In this document: positions 1 to 22,859 of the stretch, in pieces
Layout: the number at the start of each line of letters is the position of its first letter
How positions within the stretch are numbered: the first letter of the stretch is position 1
Assembly: GCA_039621445.1 (NCBI GenBank)
Contig: CP154955.1
Location: 23,522,064-23,586,063 of the forward strand
Length of the DNA: 64,000 nucleotides
Direction of reading: 5' to 3'
DNA from: Euglena gracilis
Taxonomy: Eukaryota; Euglenida; Euglenophyceae; Euglenales
Notes under the pieces: model-generated
What the model was told of the DNA's origin: nothing
What the model saw: only the letters and a program-made list of their open reading frames with translations
Databases searched by the model: none
Translations under genes and position numbers: made by a program

Positions 1-10387
<10,387 letters not shown>

Positions 10388-10499
10388 TGGGGGACCGCCA
10401 ACCACGCTGGACGCCGAGGACAGCGAGCAAGAACGGAAGGCCACGCAGAGCCGAGAAGACACCTGTGGGGTGGGCAGGGACAAGGCGTGCACCGCTGCT

Positions 10500-12640
10500 G
10501 CACCACAGGCGCACTGACCTGGAAGTGGGGGGAGGTGGTCCGGGTGTGGAGTCAGCCGGGTCTTGCAGCAAACAAGAAGGAATCCATGCTAGTGATGGAA
10601 GGGCCTTGCCCTTGCCCAAGTCAAATTTCTGCCGGGCAATTCTCTCCCCTTCTTCCGAGAATTCCGGATAATGTCTCCCTCGTTGGCAACCAGACTTCCC
10701 ACTCCCAGGCTCCCAGGCCGAAAAAAAACATATAAAAATGGACGAGTGACCCCGGTGGTGGCGGTGCCTCGGCAGATGTTGCGGAAGCCGACAGGTTTGG
10801 CCGCCGGACGGTCCATTCATTCAAAACATTTCTGTTTACCAACCCTTCCCCCAACGAAGGGGGCCACTTCAAACAACCAGTCCATGAACTGGCCCCTGAT
10901 GGGAGTGGGGAGACCGGCCAAATTGGGATCTAAGCAGAAATGGCGACGGTGAAGAAAATGGCTAAAATCATTCCGGAGCTTCAAGCGTCGGGTGGCTTGG
11001 CTGACTGCTGCCAGCGCCTCCCTACGAATATCTGGGTTTGGGCTAAAAAAAAGTCAGCCAACTTGAGGAGATCGGTCATCTTCTGGAATATTTGTCAGGC
11101 AATGACTAAATAATTGTATTGTGCCATTCCCAATTTCAGCCCGAAAACAATTTCCCCCATATGCAGGGGAGATTGATATCGGAGGCCTTCAAAAAATCGC
11201 GAAAAAACGGGGAAATTGCGGTTTTGGGAATTAGTACACTTCTCCTGGAGGGGACTTGGAAATTTTCGCTAATTTCGTCATCTTGCAATATAGGTGTAAA
11301 TTTTGAGCCGTTATTCACACTTTTTCCAACAAAGAGGCCCAGAAAAAAGAGTGGGAACATGGTAATTCTGGAAATATGAAATTTCTTCGGCGAAAAATCC
11401 AAAAATAGCAAACAATTAACAACAACTTTGCCTTACAGTAAAATCTGGTCCAGGATGCGAAAAATTTCGAAGTCGAATATTATTATTTATTATTATTATT
11501 TATTATTTGTTATTATTATTATTTCCAACAGAAATGGAGGTGAAAACCTAAAAAAAAAAAGCCCAGAAATTGCCATATTCTGTCAAAACTTGACAAATTT
11601 TGGCAAGTTTTGGCAAATTTGCAACAAGGTTACAAAAAAAGCACCTGGGCTCCCTTGTGAAAGGTTCAAGGAATGGCTGGGAGTCATTTCGCCTTCCATC
11701 TGATTTTCAGAAAAATTTCGGAAACTGCGGAAATTGCGGAAAATTGCGGAAAATTGCGGAAATTGTGGAAAAATTGCGGATATCAGTTCCCCCCCTGTAA
11801 ATGGTTGCAGTTGGATCATTTTTGAAAGATAATTAATGAAGGGATGAATGGGTAGATAGACGGGTGCACGGAAATGTGGCTGGCAAATGGTTGAAATTCA
11901 ACCTCAGATTCAAAGGAAAAAAAAAGAAGAAAAGCAACTGCGATGCGTAACACCGCTACAAGGTCTGGTCTCATCAAGAGCCAAATGCAGTGTAAGGCAA
12001 AAGACGAAGGGCGAACCACCAGGGCTAGGACAGCCAAATTCGGAAAGACGAGAAGGACAGAGGGGGGGCAATGGATTCCATTGCTCAACTGTGACCACAG
12101 GTGTGTGTGTGTGTGTGTGTGTGTGTTGTGTATGTGTGTTGTGTGTTTGTGTGTGTGTGTGTGGGTGGGTGGGTGGGTGGGTGGGTGGGTGGGTGGGGTC
12201 GGTGGGTGTTGGATAATGCTGAAGCGGCGGACTGCCAGCCGTCAGGATGGCGCGGACCAGACGGAGAGGATGGCCCCGGTGTCTGTTCGGGACCGGGGCA
12301 GCTGCGGCCGAGGGCAGTCCACTGCGTTGGGCCGGGGGTGGGGTTGGGAGTGTCCGTGCTGGACCAGTGGCCCTCAGGCAGGCCCAGGGAGAGGGCAACG
12401 AAGCGCGGGGCGGGAGGGGAGGAGGGGTTAGCCGGGGGATCGCCGCCGGGCGTCGGATATATGGCGGCGGCCGCACAGAGGGAGGGCCCTGTGGTCATCG
12501 CCAGGATTCAATAGGAGGGCTGGTGGGGGGGGGGGGGCTAGACCCCCCTCCGGTTGAGGCGGCGTACACCCCAGGCAAGCAAGGAGGGGTGGGACACCCA
12601 CACCACAGCAGGGACGCCCTACTCAGATCAAATCCTGGTC
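10500..12640. other. Intergenic region between genes A and C
   Basis: Apart from the element at 11165-11796 and a TG-to-GGGT simple repeat at about 12100-12200, I find nothing supportable. The GC-rich stretch 12220-12480 has open frames on the minus strand rich in Pro/Ser, but no splice or motif support. Confidence 0.5.
11165..11796. mobile_element. About 0.63-kb AT-rich element with CAGGGG..TTGATATC termini
   Basis: The left end CAGGGGAGATTGATATC (11165-11181) is the inverse of the right end GATATCAGTTCCCCCCCTG (11778-11796), allowing for G-run length. The body is AT-rich with a (TTA)n array at about 11478-11523. There is no long reading frame, so this is a non-autonomous, MITE-like element. 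It lies between genes A and C. Confidence 0.65.
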
Positions 12641-12645
12641 ACAGC

Positions 12646-15477
12646 TGGTACGGGCTGCGCTGCCCCGTCTTCCAGGGCTGGCTGCCGTTGGGGACGACGT
12701 ACGTGCCGTCGCCGCCCCCAGGGCCCCACCCGGCGGGTGGCCGGGGCCGAGCAACCCCGGCCTCGCCCCGCTTCGCGTTGCGAGGCTGCGCCGCCGCATC
12801 GAACCGGTGGGGCTCTTTCCGTGGGCCTCTGAGGGCGTTGGAGAGAAGCGGGCAACAATGAGCCTGGGGTGCTGTGGTTTGAGGGATGACGTGCGGCCGT
12901 AGGGGCAGAGGCTGTGGCGCCCCCGGCGGCCACCCACCAGGCTCCGGGGGGAGTGGGGCCCTGCGTGAACCCCTTCATTACGGCCTTGATGAGGCTGTAC
13001 TCCGCGTTGACCTCCGCAAACACGGTGGCGGTCAAGAGCTGCAGGAGGGGGGCAGTTGAGCACAAGTGTGAACTGTGGCTGGGCGGCGGCTGTGCCTGCA
13101 GGGCTGGGTCTGAGATTTGTATGGGACAGGGCCAGCGGCACACCTTCTTAGCCTGCTCGCTGCCAGTCTCCACGCCCTCTGGCAGCCAGCCGGGCACAGG
13201 TCGGCCCGGGCATCGCATCGCGCTGCTGCCAACCCCGCAGAGGTGCCGCCAACTCTGCGGCACCGCCAAACCCCCCCAAACCACGGAGAGCAGACGTAGC
13301 CCCCTGGGGTTCAACAAAGCCGGAAGAGGACCGCCCTGGCCCTCGCCGCCGGCGCTCAGCGGGGCGCCCAGCGAGAGGGCCACGCCGGTGTAGTTCGAGA
13401 CGCGCTGCTCCCCAAGGTCCCCCGAGGCCCGGGTCTCCGGCGGGGGCAGGATTGGGCGCAGCGGACCCCCACCCAACTGCCCCCCCCCCCCATTGGAAGG
13501 TCGGGACCGTTCCATGGCGTTTGGGACGGGTCCCCTAGCAAATACCACGAAAGTCCCCGCCATCTCCCAGAAGTTGTCAAATTGTCATCTGCCAAATCGA
13601 ATCAGTCACCTGACCTGACCCAACTGGATGAATCAGCAAGTGAAGCACCAGGCAACAACTTCACAGCCAGCGAATACAAACACGGTTGACAACTTCCGGA
13701 AGGTTGAGGGCTGTCCAACCTCTCGGTGTGGGCAGAGATAGCTTCCCTTCCTTGGGTGTCAAATTTCGCCCTAAAATGCTTCCAAACATTGGGTGCTTCA
13801 AAAAGGAAAAAAAATAAATAATTTGTTTGGTGGCGGATGCCAATATTTTGTAAGTTTTGTGAAAACTACTAAAAATGGTGCGGCATGACAACACCTAGCC
13901 CTCCGCTTCTCAAAACGCCACATCGACCGGGACAGGTCAGCTGACAACTTCCCTTGGGGAGGTGGCAACAAAAGGACTGCAGTGCAACCTCTTGGGAGAT
14001 CCAGGAAGACCATGTGCCGGAGAAAGGGCCATGGGGGGGCGGCGCTGGGCGAGTGGGTCGCCATGGCCAACGGGTACAGCCACGTCTTGCGGCCGCACTT
14101 CGCCCCGAGGGCCCGCATCAGCTCCACGGCGTCCGGGTCGAACTCCCCCGGCCCCCACTCCCCGGAGGCCTGGCGCCTGCGGTGGTCGATGGGGAGGTCA
14201 GCGGGGGGGGGTGCCCGGGCCGAATTTGGACTGGGGACGGGAGGCGTCGGAAACAACAATACTCGCAAATCTGCATTTGGGTGAAGTGGCGTGGCAAAAC
14301 ACACCGCCAATCACTCCACACTTCTGCAAACTGCAAGATTTTTGGCGCATTTGTGCTTCCCCAACATTTTTCCTCTGGTGGCCAAATTGAGGTTCGGTGT
14401 TTGGCACCAGGGAGGGGGTGATAAATTGGGGGAGTTGGAGCGTCCACAGTTTTCTGGTAAGCACAGAAAATTAAAAAAAATTGACCCTTCAAAGCAAGAA
14501 AACCTGCTGACTATTTGCCAAGGGGTTTATCCCTCCTCCAAGCCAGGTTGCTACCCCCAAGGTCCCAGGAAACCCATCAAAGCAACACAATTCTCATATC
14601 ATTCCCAACATTCATTATGCTCACCATTTGTCCTGATTTTTTAAAAAAAAAGTTACAGCGTTCAGGCCTTCCAGGTTGGGTGCCAGATCGCAGGACCCCC
14701 TCCCAAATCAGGCCGTCTATGTGTCTCAATTGGGGGTCATACAAAATCTGGCTATTGAAATGCTGGGCGGAGAGGGTGCCTCTTCCATTTTCGACCAAAA
14801 GCCGTCAAATCCGATGCAAAGCACCTGTCTCGGCCGCCATGTGGAGCGATCCAAACGATGTTGCCGCCGCGCTTGAACGCTTTGCTCATCTCCACCACCG
14901 TCAGGCAGCGGCGATCGTTTTCAGACAGCACCCAAGGGGAACGCAACATCCACCCTCAAAAAACGCGACACAAAAAAGGGCAGAAAAAAACACAAAAAAA
15001 ATGCAAAAAAGGCAAATTGCATATAAAATCCGTGAAGAAGGAGGTGCACTTCTCCACCGGAGAGGACTCAGAATAAATTTTGGCTCCGATGGGGGAAAAC
15101 GCATTTGCGTTCCCCCTCTGCACCAGGTCCATCCAATTGGTTTTCCAGCGGTGCCGGCGCAGCAGGGTTACGGTAGGGGGATAGTCCGTAGGAGGAGCTC
15201 CTCGAATGTCGTTCAAGGTCGTTCGAGGAGGTTCGAGACCCTCCTGGAATTTTGTGTGCATGTTGACCTAACCCTATCCGTTTAATCAACAACATAACTC
15301 CTGTCGTCACCCCCTCCACAGGAAGGACTCACCGGGGAGTAACATCAGGCACAGCAGGTTGTAATAAGTAATTCTAAAGAAGAACGGCAAGCGAGCCGAC
15401 TATATCGTTAATCATCATCACTGTGTCAAAGGGACTTCTCAGAAGGAACCAGAAGAAAAGGAAACAGCGGAAGTGTC

Positions 15478-15541
<64 letters not shown>

Positions 15542-16352
15542 ACTTCCTCTCTCTTCTGAATTGGTGGTGAATCAACCTGCCAATGGAAGACACCAGACTT
15601 CAACAAAAAAAAACAAAAGAGGATATAAAGCACGATCCAGAAAAATACAAAAAAAACGCAACTGAAACTAATCAACCTCGTGGCTGCATGTCGAATGTCG
15701 TTCGAGGTCGTTCGAGGAGGGGTTTTAAGCCCTCCCCCCTCGAGGGGGGCTTAAAACATTCAAGGAGGTTTGAGCTCAAACCTCCTCCTGCGGTCCCCCC
15801 CCCGTGCTGCCGCCGATTTCTGGGATGGGAATTTGCCAGGGGACGCACCGGCCTGGCCAGGGTGCGGCGGTTCATCTTCTGCTTCTCCTCACGGGACATC
15901 CGGGGGTCGTCGTCCATGTGCCGCTTGGAGTGGACACAGAACAGGTTGCGCCCCATCGAGAACGGCTGCACCATCGGGTCGCTCACCACTCGGTCCCCCG
16001 CGACATAGAACACCTGCACGACGGCAAGCAGCATGAAGGGGGGGGGGCAGCGTTGGGTGGCGTTGGTGGGGGAAATCTGGTAAATTCTTCTTTCGATGGG
16101 CAAAGACTTCGAGTGGTTGTTTTTGGTTGGGTTTGCGATGCTCCTGGTGCTGGAGAGGCAGCATCTCATCTCCAGTGAACCTTACCAGCTCTGAAGCTGC
16201 CACCTCAAGCCAAACACAAACTGAACAACGAGATTTCGCAAGATCATGTCGGGGTGGGGGGTCAGCACGTGCAAACCAATTTGCTCATCCAACGTTTCTT
16301 CAAGACAAAAGCCATATAGAATTTGGTTCTCTGCAAACCGTGTGTGGGCTGC

Positions 16353-16418
<66 letters not shown>

Positions 16419-19400
16419 CACACACAACATATATAAACAACATACACAACATACATACATGCAACCTCAGGTAACCCCCGTTAAAATCAGCCCCCCAGAA
16501 TATTACTTCTTTCGCCCGAAGTCTCCGCTCGAGGGTGGGGGTGTTATTTTGAAAGGGGGGTTCTTTCGGAATTTTCGAAGTTTTCCGAGGATCCAAAAGA
16601 CCCAAATAACACCCAAAACCTAACACCCTTTTTGATCATATTATCAAACACTTTCTCACAAAAATAGGCATTTTGAAGGCCAAACGATCCACAAACGATC
16701 CACTCGTTCTTTGGTCATTTATTGCCACGAATTCTGTGTTTCAACCAGATTTTGGAACAAAAATCGAGGTCAGCGGCCTGAAATGGGGGGGATTTTTTTC
16801 AGTTGAAGTCGGACCCCAAGGGGGGTTAACCCGGGGGGGGGGGGTATTTGGGGAGAGGCAGGCACCAGGCAGGCAGTCAGGCACACACTCGCACAGGAAG
16901 GGAGACACCATCTCCCCCAGATTACGGTTGTACGACTCCAGCAGCAGGGGGATGAACGCCGCGTCGGCCTCCGTCTGGTGGTTCCCCAGCAAAATGGCGT
17001 TCTCCCCGCGCTTCATGGCCTGGGCGATGTCGTCCCACCGCTCCAGGTTGCGAAGGTACGACCTGCAGTGCGCGAGACCCGACGACGGATGCCGCCCCAC
17101 AAGGGCCCAAACTGGCGGTCCCTCCAACGATGCGTGTCCTCCACCCCCCTGCCCAAGACACCAATGTCAACGGCAGGGTGTGCCTTGGACAAGGGGGCAT
17201 TCCCTGTTCGCTCCGCGCTGTAACCAAAAATATATATGGGGGTCAACTTTTTGGATTTTTGCGGAAAAACCCAAAAAATTCAACCCAAAAAAAACCTTCC
17301 CGCTGAAGGTCCGAATAGGTCCCAAAAAGGGACAATTTTGGCAATGACCCAAAAAAATGTCTCAAGAAATGCCAATTTTGACGCATGCAACCCAGGCAAA
17401 AATCGAAAAATGTCAAAAAAAATCGCCCGTTTTGGGAGCAATTTTCATTTTTAGGGGGGTCTGTTTCTTGGGTTTTTGCTGACAATCGGCTCACTTTTGG
17501 GGGGGGGGGTCTTAATTTGGGGGGGTTAGTCCCTTATCAACGCAACATCCACGAATCTATAACATCCATTCACTGAGCACGTTTTCCCAAACCCACCCAA
17601 CCAGTATTCATTTTGAAAACCATCCACCCACAACCCCACCTGGGTTAATGAATAGATGGCCGAAAAATATACCCTGGGATATCTGGGGATGCAAGCTTCG
17701 CATTGCATGAAATTGTAGTGGGGATGTAAACCCCCCTCCCAAATAACTTTGCAGTGCCCCAAAGCTTTGCGTGCCCAAATAACTTTGCAAGGGGGAAGGC
17801 CGAAAAGATTGGTGGAAATAATTTTGCCCCCCTCTTCACATGGAAAAAAAAATGGGAAAACTGATGCTCTTTTTGAGAAATTGGGACGTGGTGAACGCAA
17901 AAAAAATGGTCCGAACTGCCATAATGTTCTATTATTTGATGAATAAAAAGATTAAACTATATAAAAATTATATTTTTTACATTTTTTTATTATAAACAGC
18001 TTATGAAAACAAATTTCTGTTAGAAAACATGTCAATGGGTCCATCAATGGTTTTGGGTAATCCCCAAATAATTCTCACCCCTAAATAGACCGGTCTACTA
18101 ACTTTGCAGGGGGCAAAGTTCTTAGGGGGGTTATTCATGGGAAATGAGCTAAAAAGATGTGAATGGACAGGGTTTGCTTGGTCTATTGAGGTTTTCAGTC
18201 AGAGGGGAGGTATTGAAAGGCCAACAACCTGTCCCAATCAATGAGGTACCGCGTGTAATCCTTGCCAGGGGGCTGCCAAGAAGCCCACGAGAAAAAGCTC
18301 TGGTTGGCTGACCATATTATCGGGAGACTCTGCAAGCCGGGGCAAGAATTCAAGATCTGCCCGTCAGTCCCCTTTTGCTTTCGGCTGTATATCTGGCGAA
18401 GTGGGCAAACCAGCCGAGTGGAGCAACCTCTTTGCCAAATGCCAAATAGGGTTGTTGCCACACCCATTGGGGTCGCGCCAGACGGCCCGTCCCCTAACCG
18501 GTGCTGGTCGGCAGGGGGCACGGGGGCATCGGCCAGGCCGCCCCCTGGCCCTGGCCGAACTTGAAGTAGTCGAACGGCTGGCGGATCATCCGGTGGACGG
18601 ACTCGAAGACGTACGGCTCTTTGTTGAGCAGGATGAGCCGGTCCACGACGCGGTTGAAGAAGGCCAGGATCTGAGGGGCAGGCGGGCAGGGGGGGGAGGG
18701 GGGCAAGTCGTGCCTGCCCGCGCCTCTGGAGGGATTGCCCAAGCCCTTGAATCCAGTTGAGTTTCACTGCTGGGGTTGACTGCTCGGGGTTCTGCATTGC
18801 AAAACTACTTCCACCAAAAGACGCGAAACATGAATACCTTTAAATACCAGGTAACGTGATTCCCTTTAAAAAAACCAGAGACACACACAGGAGGTGTGTT
18901 TTTAGCCAACCCCAGGGGGTGCCCTGTGCTTATGTGATGCCTTCCCAAAGCAGGCACCACACAGTCGGTTTTGTGTTCTGGCCCCAGCCCAGCCCCCGGC
19001 GCCTTCAGCACCGGGGGGTGCCGTGGCACTGCCCAACCCAAAACTCGATCCCGGGTGGTTGAAAATGCCCTATCGCCGTCTGCTTATAGCACCGGGGATG
19101 CGACCTTCCTTCAGCAAGATCCTCCTGCACAGCCTACCTACCCCCCCCCCGGGAAACTGTCACCTGACAGGTTGGCCAGTACCGGACCATGACAACTTCC
19201 TATACTGACAGGTTGGCCGGTACCGGGACCCTGACAGTTTCCCGGACGGGACCCTGACAGGTTCTCGGGCATGACAGTTTCCCGGGGGGGGGGGGTATGA
19301 TACAGAAGCAAAGCGACGCTTCCTTTCGCGGAGAACATTCCACTTCAAACCACCCACTTCACCCGCACCTCCTCCTCTGTGGCTCCCCCGCGGATGGCCT

Positions 19401-20696
19401 CCACCTTGTACATGGCGTACCAGCCCTGGAACAGCGCTCGGTGTATGCAGGCTGTGTGTTTGGTGAAGAGTGCCCTGGGGTTGCTGCCCAATTCCCGGGG
19501 GGGGGGGGGCAGGTTAGTTGGAGGTTAGCTCAATGTGCCCCAAGCAGGGAATTTCTTAAGGACCCCCGGGGGGGGGGGGGTCCAGCCCCCGGCTGGCAAA
19601 AAGGCTGCTGGCTGGATTTGAGCTGCTGGCTGGACCCCCCCCCCCGGGGGGTCTGGGGCTGGAGGGGGCTGGGCTGGGCTGGGTCGAGGAAAACCAAAAT
19701 TTTCTAACACATTTTTGCCATTTTCGACATTTTGATGGGTGGAGCTAGATCAAGGCTGGGGGGTTGTGATGGAGGGGCTGTGATGAGGGGAAAAAATGCA
19801 AGGATAAGTGAGCTGGGCAGCCCAGTTGGCTGGCCAGCCTGCGGCCGGCTGGCCCGGCCTTCGGCCGGCTGGCCCGGCCTCTGGCCGGGCTGGACCCAAC
19901 TTTATTTCACTCGACCCCGGGGGGGGGGGGGGGCTCCCAGCCCGAATTTGGGCTGCTGGCTGGATTTGAGCTGCTGGCTGGCTGGACCCCCCCCCCGGGG
20001 GATGGGGTGCCCTCCGGCTTAAGAAATTCCCTGGTCCCAAGATGGGCGGTTTCAGGGGCATTCAGCGGCCCTGGTAATGGAAATGGCGCTTCTAATGACT
20101 TCATCCCCCTGGTACGGGCCGAGGCCGGTGACAACCTCCCGGGGGATTGCACATTCCTCAGCAGGTTGGCGGAAAACCCGTCACAGACAGAACAGACCCC
20201 CTGTGGGAGTGGACTGGGGAGGAAAATGGCGCCCCACCACGAAGCAGCGGCCTGGGCACTTGGCGGGCAGCCGGCTGGCCACCACCGCTATTCCGGGCTC
20301 CCCCGTGATGACCCGCCGCTCCGGGAGGGTGTAGAGGGCCAGCGTGGGGTCCCGCGACTTGCGCCACCGCAGCTGCCGTTGGGAGTGGGGGGGGCACGCG
20401 TGGGGCGAACAGGGCTGAGTTCTGCGCTTCAGTTTTGGGTGGGCCTGGATGGCACCGCCACGCTGCCGGGGGCGGAAGGGTCAATGTTTAACCAGCCAAT
20501 TACTTCGCTGACTGGAGGTGGTTGCGCGGAACACCCTGGTTCAAAATCCGTGGTTGTCCACAACGTTCACTCAAAAAAATTACTCGGGCAAACGTTGGGC
20601 CATTCTCCGCCAGTCCCCTCCCAGATGGCACAGCAGCAGCAACTTCATGTGCACACGCACTGATGCACAGGCACTCACACACACACACTCACACAC

Positions 20697-20742
<46 letters not shown>

Positions 20743-22845
20743 GCAGGGAGGGAGGTCGGGGCAGCCCACCTCCACGTCGGCCAGGCCCAGCCGCAGGAGG
20801 GCGAGCGTGGACTGCACGCAGTTCCCGGCGTCCAGCGTGCCTGCCACCCGCCCCTCCACGGGGGACTCGGCCCGGGCCTCTGCCATCGCCAGTGCCCGCC
20901 ATTCGCCCGCCCTGCGACGGGCAGGTCTGGGATGGGGGCGCCGAAAACCAATGCACGGATGGATGGGCGACGGTTGAAGGATTCTACACCCCACCCAGCA
21001 TCCCGGACTGTTCCAATGTTTCGGTGGGACACTTCGCATTTCTCGCCCAATTTTTTGCGGGTGTTTGTTTCAATGTTCCGGGTGGGTGGAATGACCTGAA
21101 CTTCAGGAACCTGTCCGAGCCCTGGACGCACCTTGACCTTTGGCTCAGGGTCCAGACCTCCGTACGGTCAAGGAGGGGGGGGCACGCCAGGGTTCGATAT
21201 AAGGAGAGGAGGGGGGGGGGGGGTGGTCCGGACCAGGAGGGGGGGGGTGGGGGGGGCACACCCCCCCCACCTGAACAGGTGCGTGGTCAGGGTGGCCGAA
21301 AATTTTTGACCCCCCAAAACGACCAAAAGTGCCATTTTGGGCACTTTTTGGGCAAAAATGTGCCAAAAATGCAAAAAAAATTCGGCGCGAAGCGCCAGAG
21401 GAAAAAATTGACCCTTTTTTGGGGGGGGGTCCCGGGACCCCCCCCCCCCCCCGAGGGTCGGTCCGGCCCCCCTTGCCAGTGGGGGGGGGGGCCGGGGCCC
21501 CCCCTGGGGGCCAGGAGGGGGGGGGGGGGTGGGGTGAACACCCCCCCACCTAAACCATGTCCGCCCTCCTTATCGAACCCTGGGGCACGCCCATCTATCT
21601 ATTGCCGTCCAAAAAAAAACAGCCTGGGTGGTCCATTAAAAAAAAAGCCCTCCCTTGAGGACCGCCCTGGCCAGTCAGAGGGAAGCAAACCGGATCCCCT
21701 GTGCAGTCGATGGGGGGGGGGAGGGCGGAAAACCGGTCGGCAGAGCGGCGCCAGGCGGCGAACGTGGCGAGGGCGGCGGCCCAGGCGGCGAAGGCGCCGA
21801 AGAGCAGGAGGCCGAACGACGCCAGGCTCTCCGCGGGCGTCACGGCCTACATGTGTGGGGGGGAACCAAAAGCCGGTGGATGGGATTCCATTCAGCGGCC
21901 AGGGGAAACAAACCCCACTGACCAGATGAAGGCACGCCCTCCCAGGGCAGCTGGAATCCTTTTGAAACTGCTGACAGTTGGGGAAAGGACTCCTGCAGGT
22001 CCGGAAGGTGCTATGTGCCATGGCTAAAGACTCATTTCCTGGGCTAAATATGTTTCCAAAAAATCGTCAAATCTCCCCTGTTAACAACGACCCATTGCTA
22101 GGATCCTTCCCGGGGGGTCCGGGTCAGAGGGGGAAAAACGACATTTTTCGACCCGCCGGCCGACACAAAAAATCCGAAAATGTGGTTGTTTCACATATAT
22201 GGGAGAATGTAAACAATTTCTTTCAACTCGGAAAATGTGCTTCTAACAAAAAGAATGGAAAAAAAACTCAAAAAAATAATACAAGACAGGTCAGCGGATA
22301 CAAGGGTAGGAAATAGTTTCCTGTGAGGACAGGTTAGCGCGTCGAGGAAATTTTCCAGGGAGGACAGTTTCCCAGTTCACGAGGGTTATTGGACTTGTTA
22401 AAATCAGACAGAAAAATTGGGATGGGTCCTTTAAAAAGTGATGGAGGTTCTGGATGAAAGGACATCGGATTGTGTCACATTTTTCCTTTAAAAAAAGACA
22501 TTCTGAAAAATTGCGTGTCCGGTAGCCCTGGCTTGCCCTTGCCGGCCAGTCGGCAAATGTGGTTGGGTTTTAAGCCGCATAGTCCACTCAAAACAGCCAA
22601 AAGGAAAGGGCGGCCACCTGCCGGCCTCCAGCCCGCAACGCCACGGGCGGCCGCTGCGCAGCGGCGGACCGCTGGACGGCGGGGGCGGCGGGCGCCGCGG
22701 GGGCCGGGCGGGCGAGGCCGGGGACGGCGAGGGGCCGCCACCCGGCCAGGGGGCTGGTGTGGAGGGCGGCAGGCGGGGCGGGGCCGCCGGCGAGGGCGGC
22801 GCAGGCGACGGCGGTGGCGCCGCCGAGGCCGAGGGCGACCGCCAT
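12646..22845 (-). CDS. ATS1: Gene C: plastid-type glycerol-3-phosphate acyltransferase (ATS1-like)
   Basis: This enzyme moves an acyl group from acyl-ACP to sn-glycerol-3-phosphate, the first step of glycerolipid synthesis in plastids. Exons in transcript order: 22618-22845, 21734-21846, 20770-20911, about 20235-20372, about 19363-19451, 18551-18670, 18229-18272, 16909-17062, 15849-16013, 14825-14889, about 14013-14176, 13332 to about 13436, 13144-13180, 12938-13038, and possibly a last one ending at 12646. Family landmarks appear in the right order: KEPYVFE then RQPFDYFKFGQ, the catalytic block NHQTEAD (H and D of the acyltransferase H-x4-D motif), YVAGDRVVSDP, FSMGRNLFCVHSK, WIAPHGGRDR, GEWGPGEFDP and GEQRVSNYTGVALS. 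It is longer than usual because of an N-terminal extension of about 200 residues. The 3' end is uncertain. Confidence 0.9.
15185..15790. repeat. Two GAATGTCGTTCRAGGTCGTT copies flanking a (CT)n array
   Basis: GAATGTCGTTCAAGGTCGTT at about 15205 and GAATGTCGTTCGAGGTCGTT at about 15693, both followed by CGAGGAGG. The second is followed by two hairpins (TTTTAAGCCCTCCCCCCTC with GAGGGGGGCTTAAAA, and GAGGTTTGAGCTCAAACCTC). A CT run of about 50 bases lies between (15487-15539). It lies in a gene C intron. Confidence 0.75.
15849..16013 (-). CDS. Gene C exon YVAGDRV..GRNLFCVHSK
   Basis: A 55-codon exon in phase 0 at both ends. It carries VAGDRVVSDPMVQPFSMGRN and LFCVHSKRHMDDDP, both hallmark segments of plastid GPAT near the glycerol-3-phosphate site. 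The donor is CCG|GTGCGT. Confidence 0.92.
16909..17062 (-). CDS. Gene C catalytic exon (NHQTEAD)
   Basis: This 154-base exon encodes RGENAILLGNHQTEADAAF and a following LLLESYNRNLGEM. In the family, the His and Asp of NHQTEAD form the acyltransferase catalytic pair. The acceptor is CTGCAG and the donor ATG|GTGTCT. It begins with one base completing an Arg codon from the mini-exon 18229-18272, which supplies the conserved DYTRYLIDWDR segment. Confidence 0.92.
19148..19286. repeat. Small palindromic element, CCCGGGAAACTGTCA termini
   Basis: CCCGGGAAACTGTCA at 19148-19162 is an exact reverse complement of TGACAGTTTCCCGGG at 19272-19286. Inside are two copies of CTGACAGGTTGGCC(A/G)GTACCGG and further CTGACAG units. 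It lies in a gene C intron and is too small to encode protein. Confidence 0.8.
19548..20032. mobile_element. Intronic inverted-repeat element, GGGAATTTCTTAAGG termini
   Basis: GGGAATTTCTTAAGG (19548) and CTTAAGAAATTCCC (about 20018-20032) are inverted. The interior is rich in GCTGGCTGG phrases and G/C runs, with TTAAGGACCCCCGGGG just inside the end. The same phrase opens the element at 25497, so the two belong to one family. There is no coding capacity. Confidence 0.7.
20770..22845 (-). CDS. Gene C N-terminal leader exons (targeting region)
   Basis: Exon 22618-22845 starts at ATG 22845 with a hydrophobic Ala/Gly/Leu segment (MAVALGLGGATAVACAALAG), followed by about 50 residues rich in Ala, Pro, Ser and Arg with almost no acidic residue. 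Exon 21734-21846 continues in phase and encodes a second hydrophobic span of about 24 residues (ASFGLLLFGAFAAWAAALAT) followed by basic residues. Exon 20770-20911 is also in phase. This layout (signal-like segment, transit-like segment, second membrane span) resembles the multipart leaders of plastids with extra membranes; that reading is inference. Donors are CAG|GTGGCC, GACCG|GTTTTC and GAG|GTGGGC. Confidence 0.65.
21190..21582. mobile_element. MITE family 1, copy a
   Basis: It begins GGGTTCGATATAAGGAGAGG and ends CTCCTTATCGAACCC. The core contains GTGCCATTTTGGGCAC followed by CAAAAATGTGCCAAAAATGC and the hairpin GGCGCGAAGCGCC. It is flanked by long G runs and lies in a gene C intron. It has no reading frame of its own. 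Confidence 0.85.
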
Positions 22846-22859
22846 CGCCAGCCAGCGCG

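Noticed and set aside
12646-12740. Certain C-terminal exon of the acyltransferase with an SQPW ending
   Set aside because: The SQPW match to plant enzymes is short and no acceptor gives the right phase without a stop. It is kept only as a possible end of gene C.
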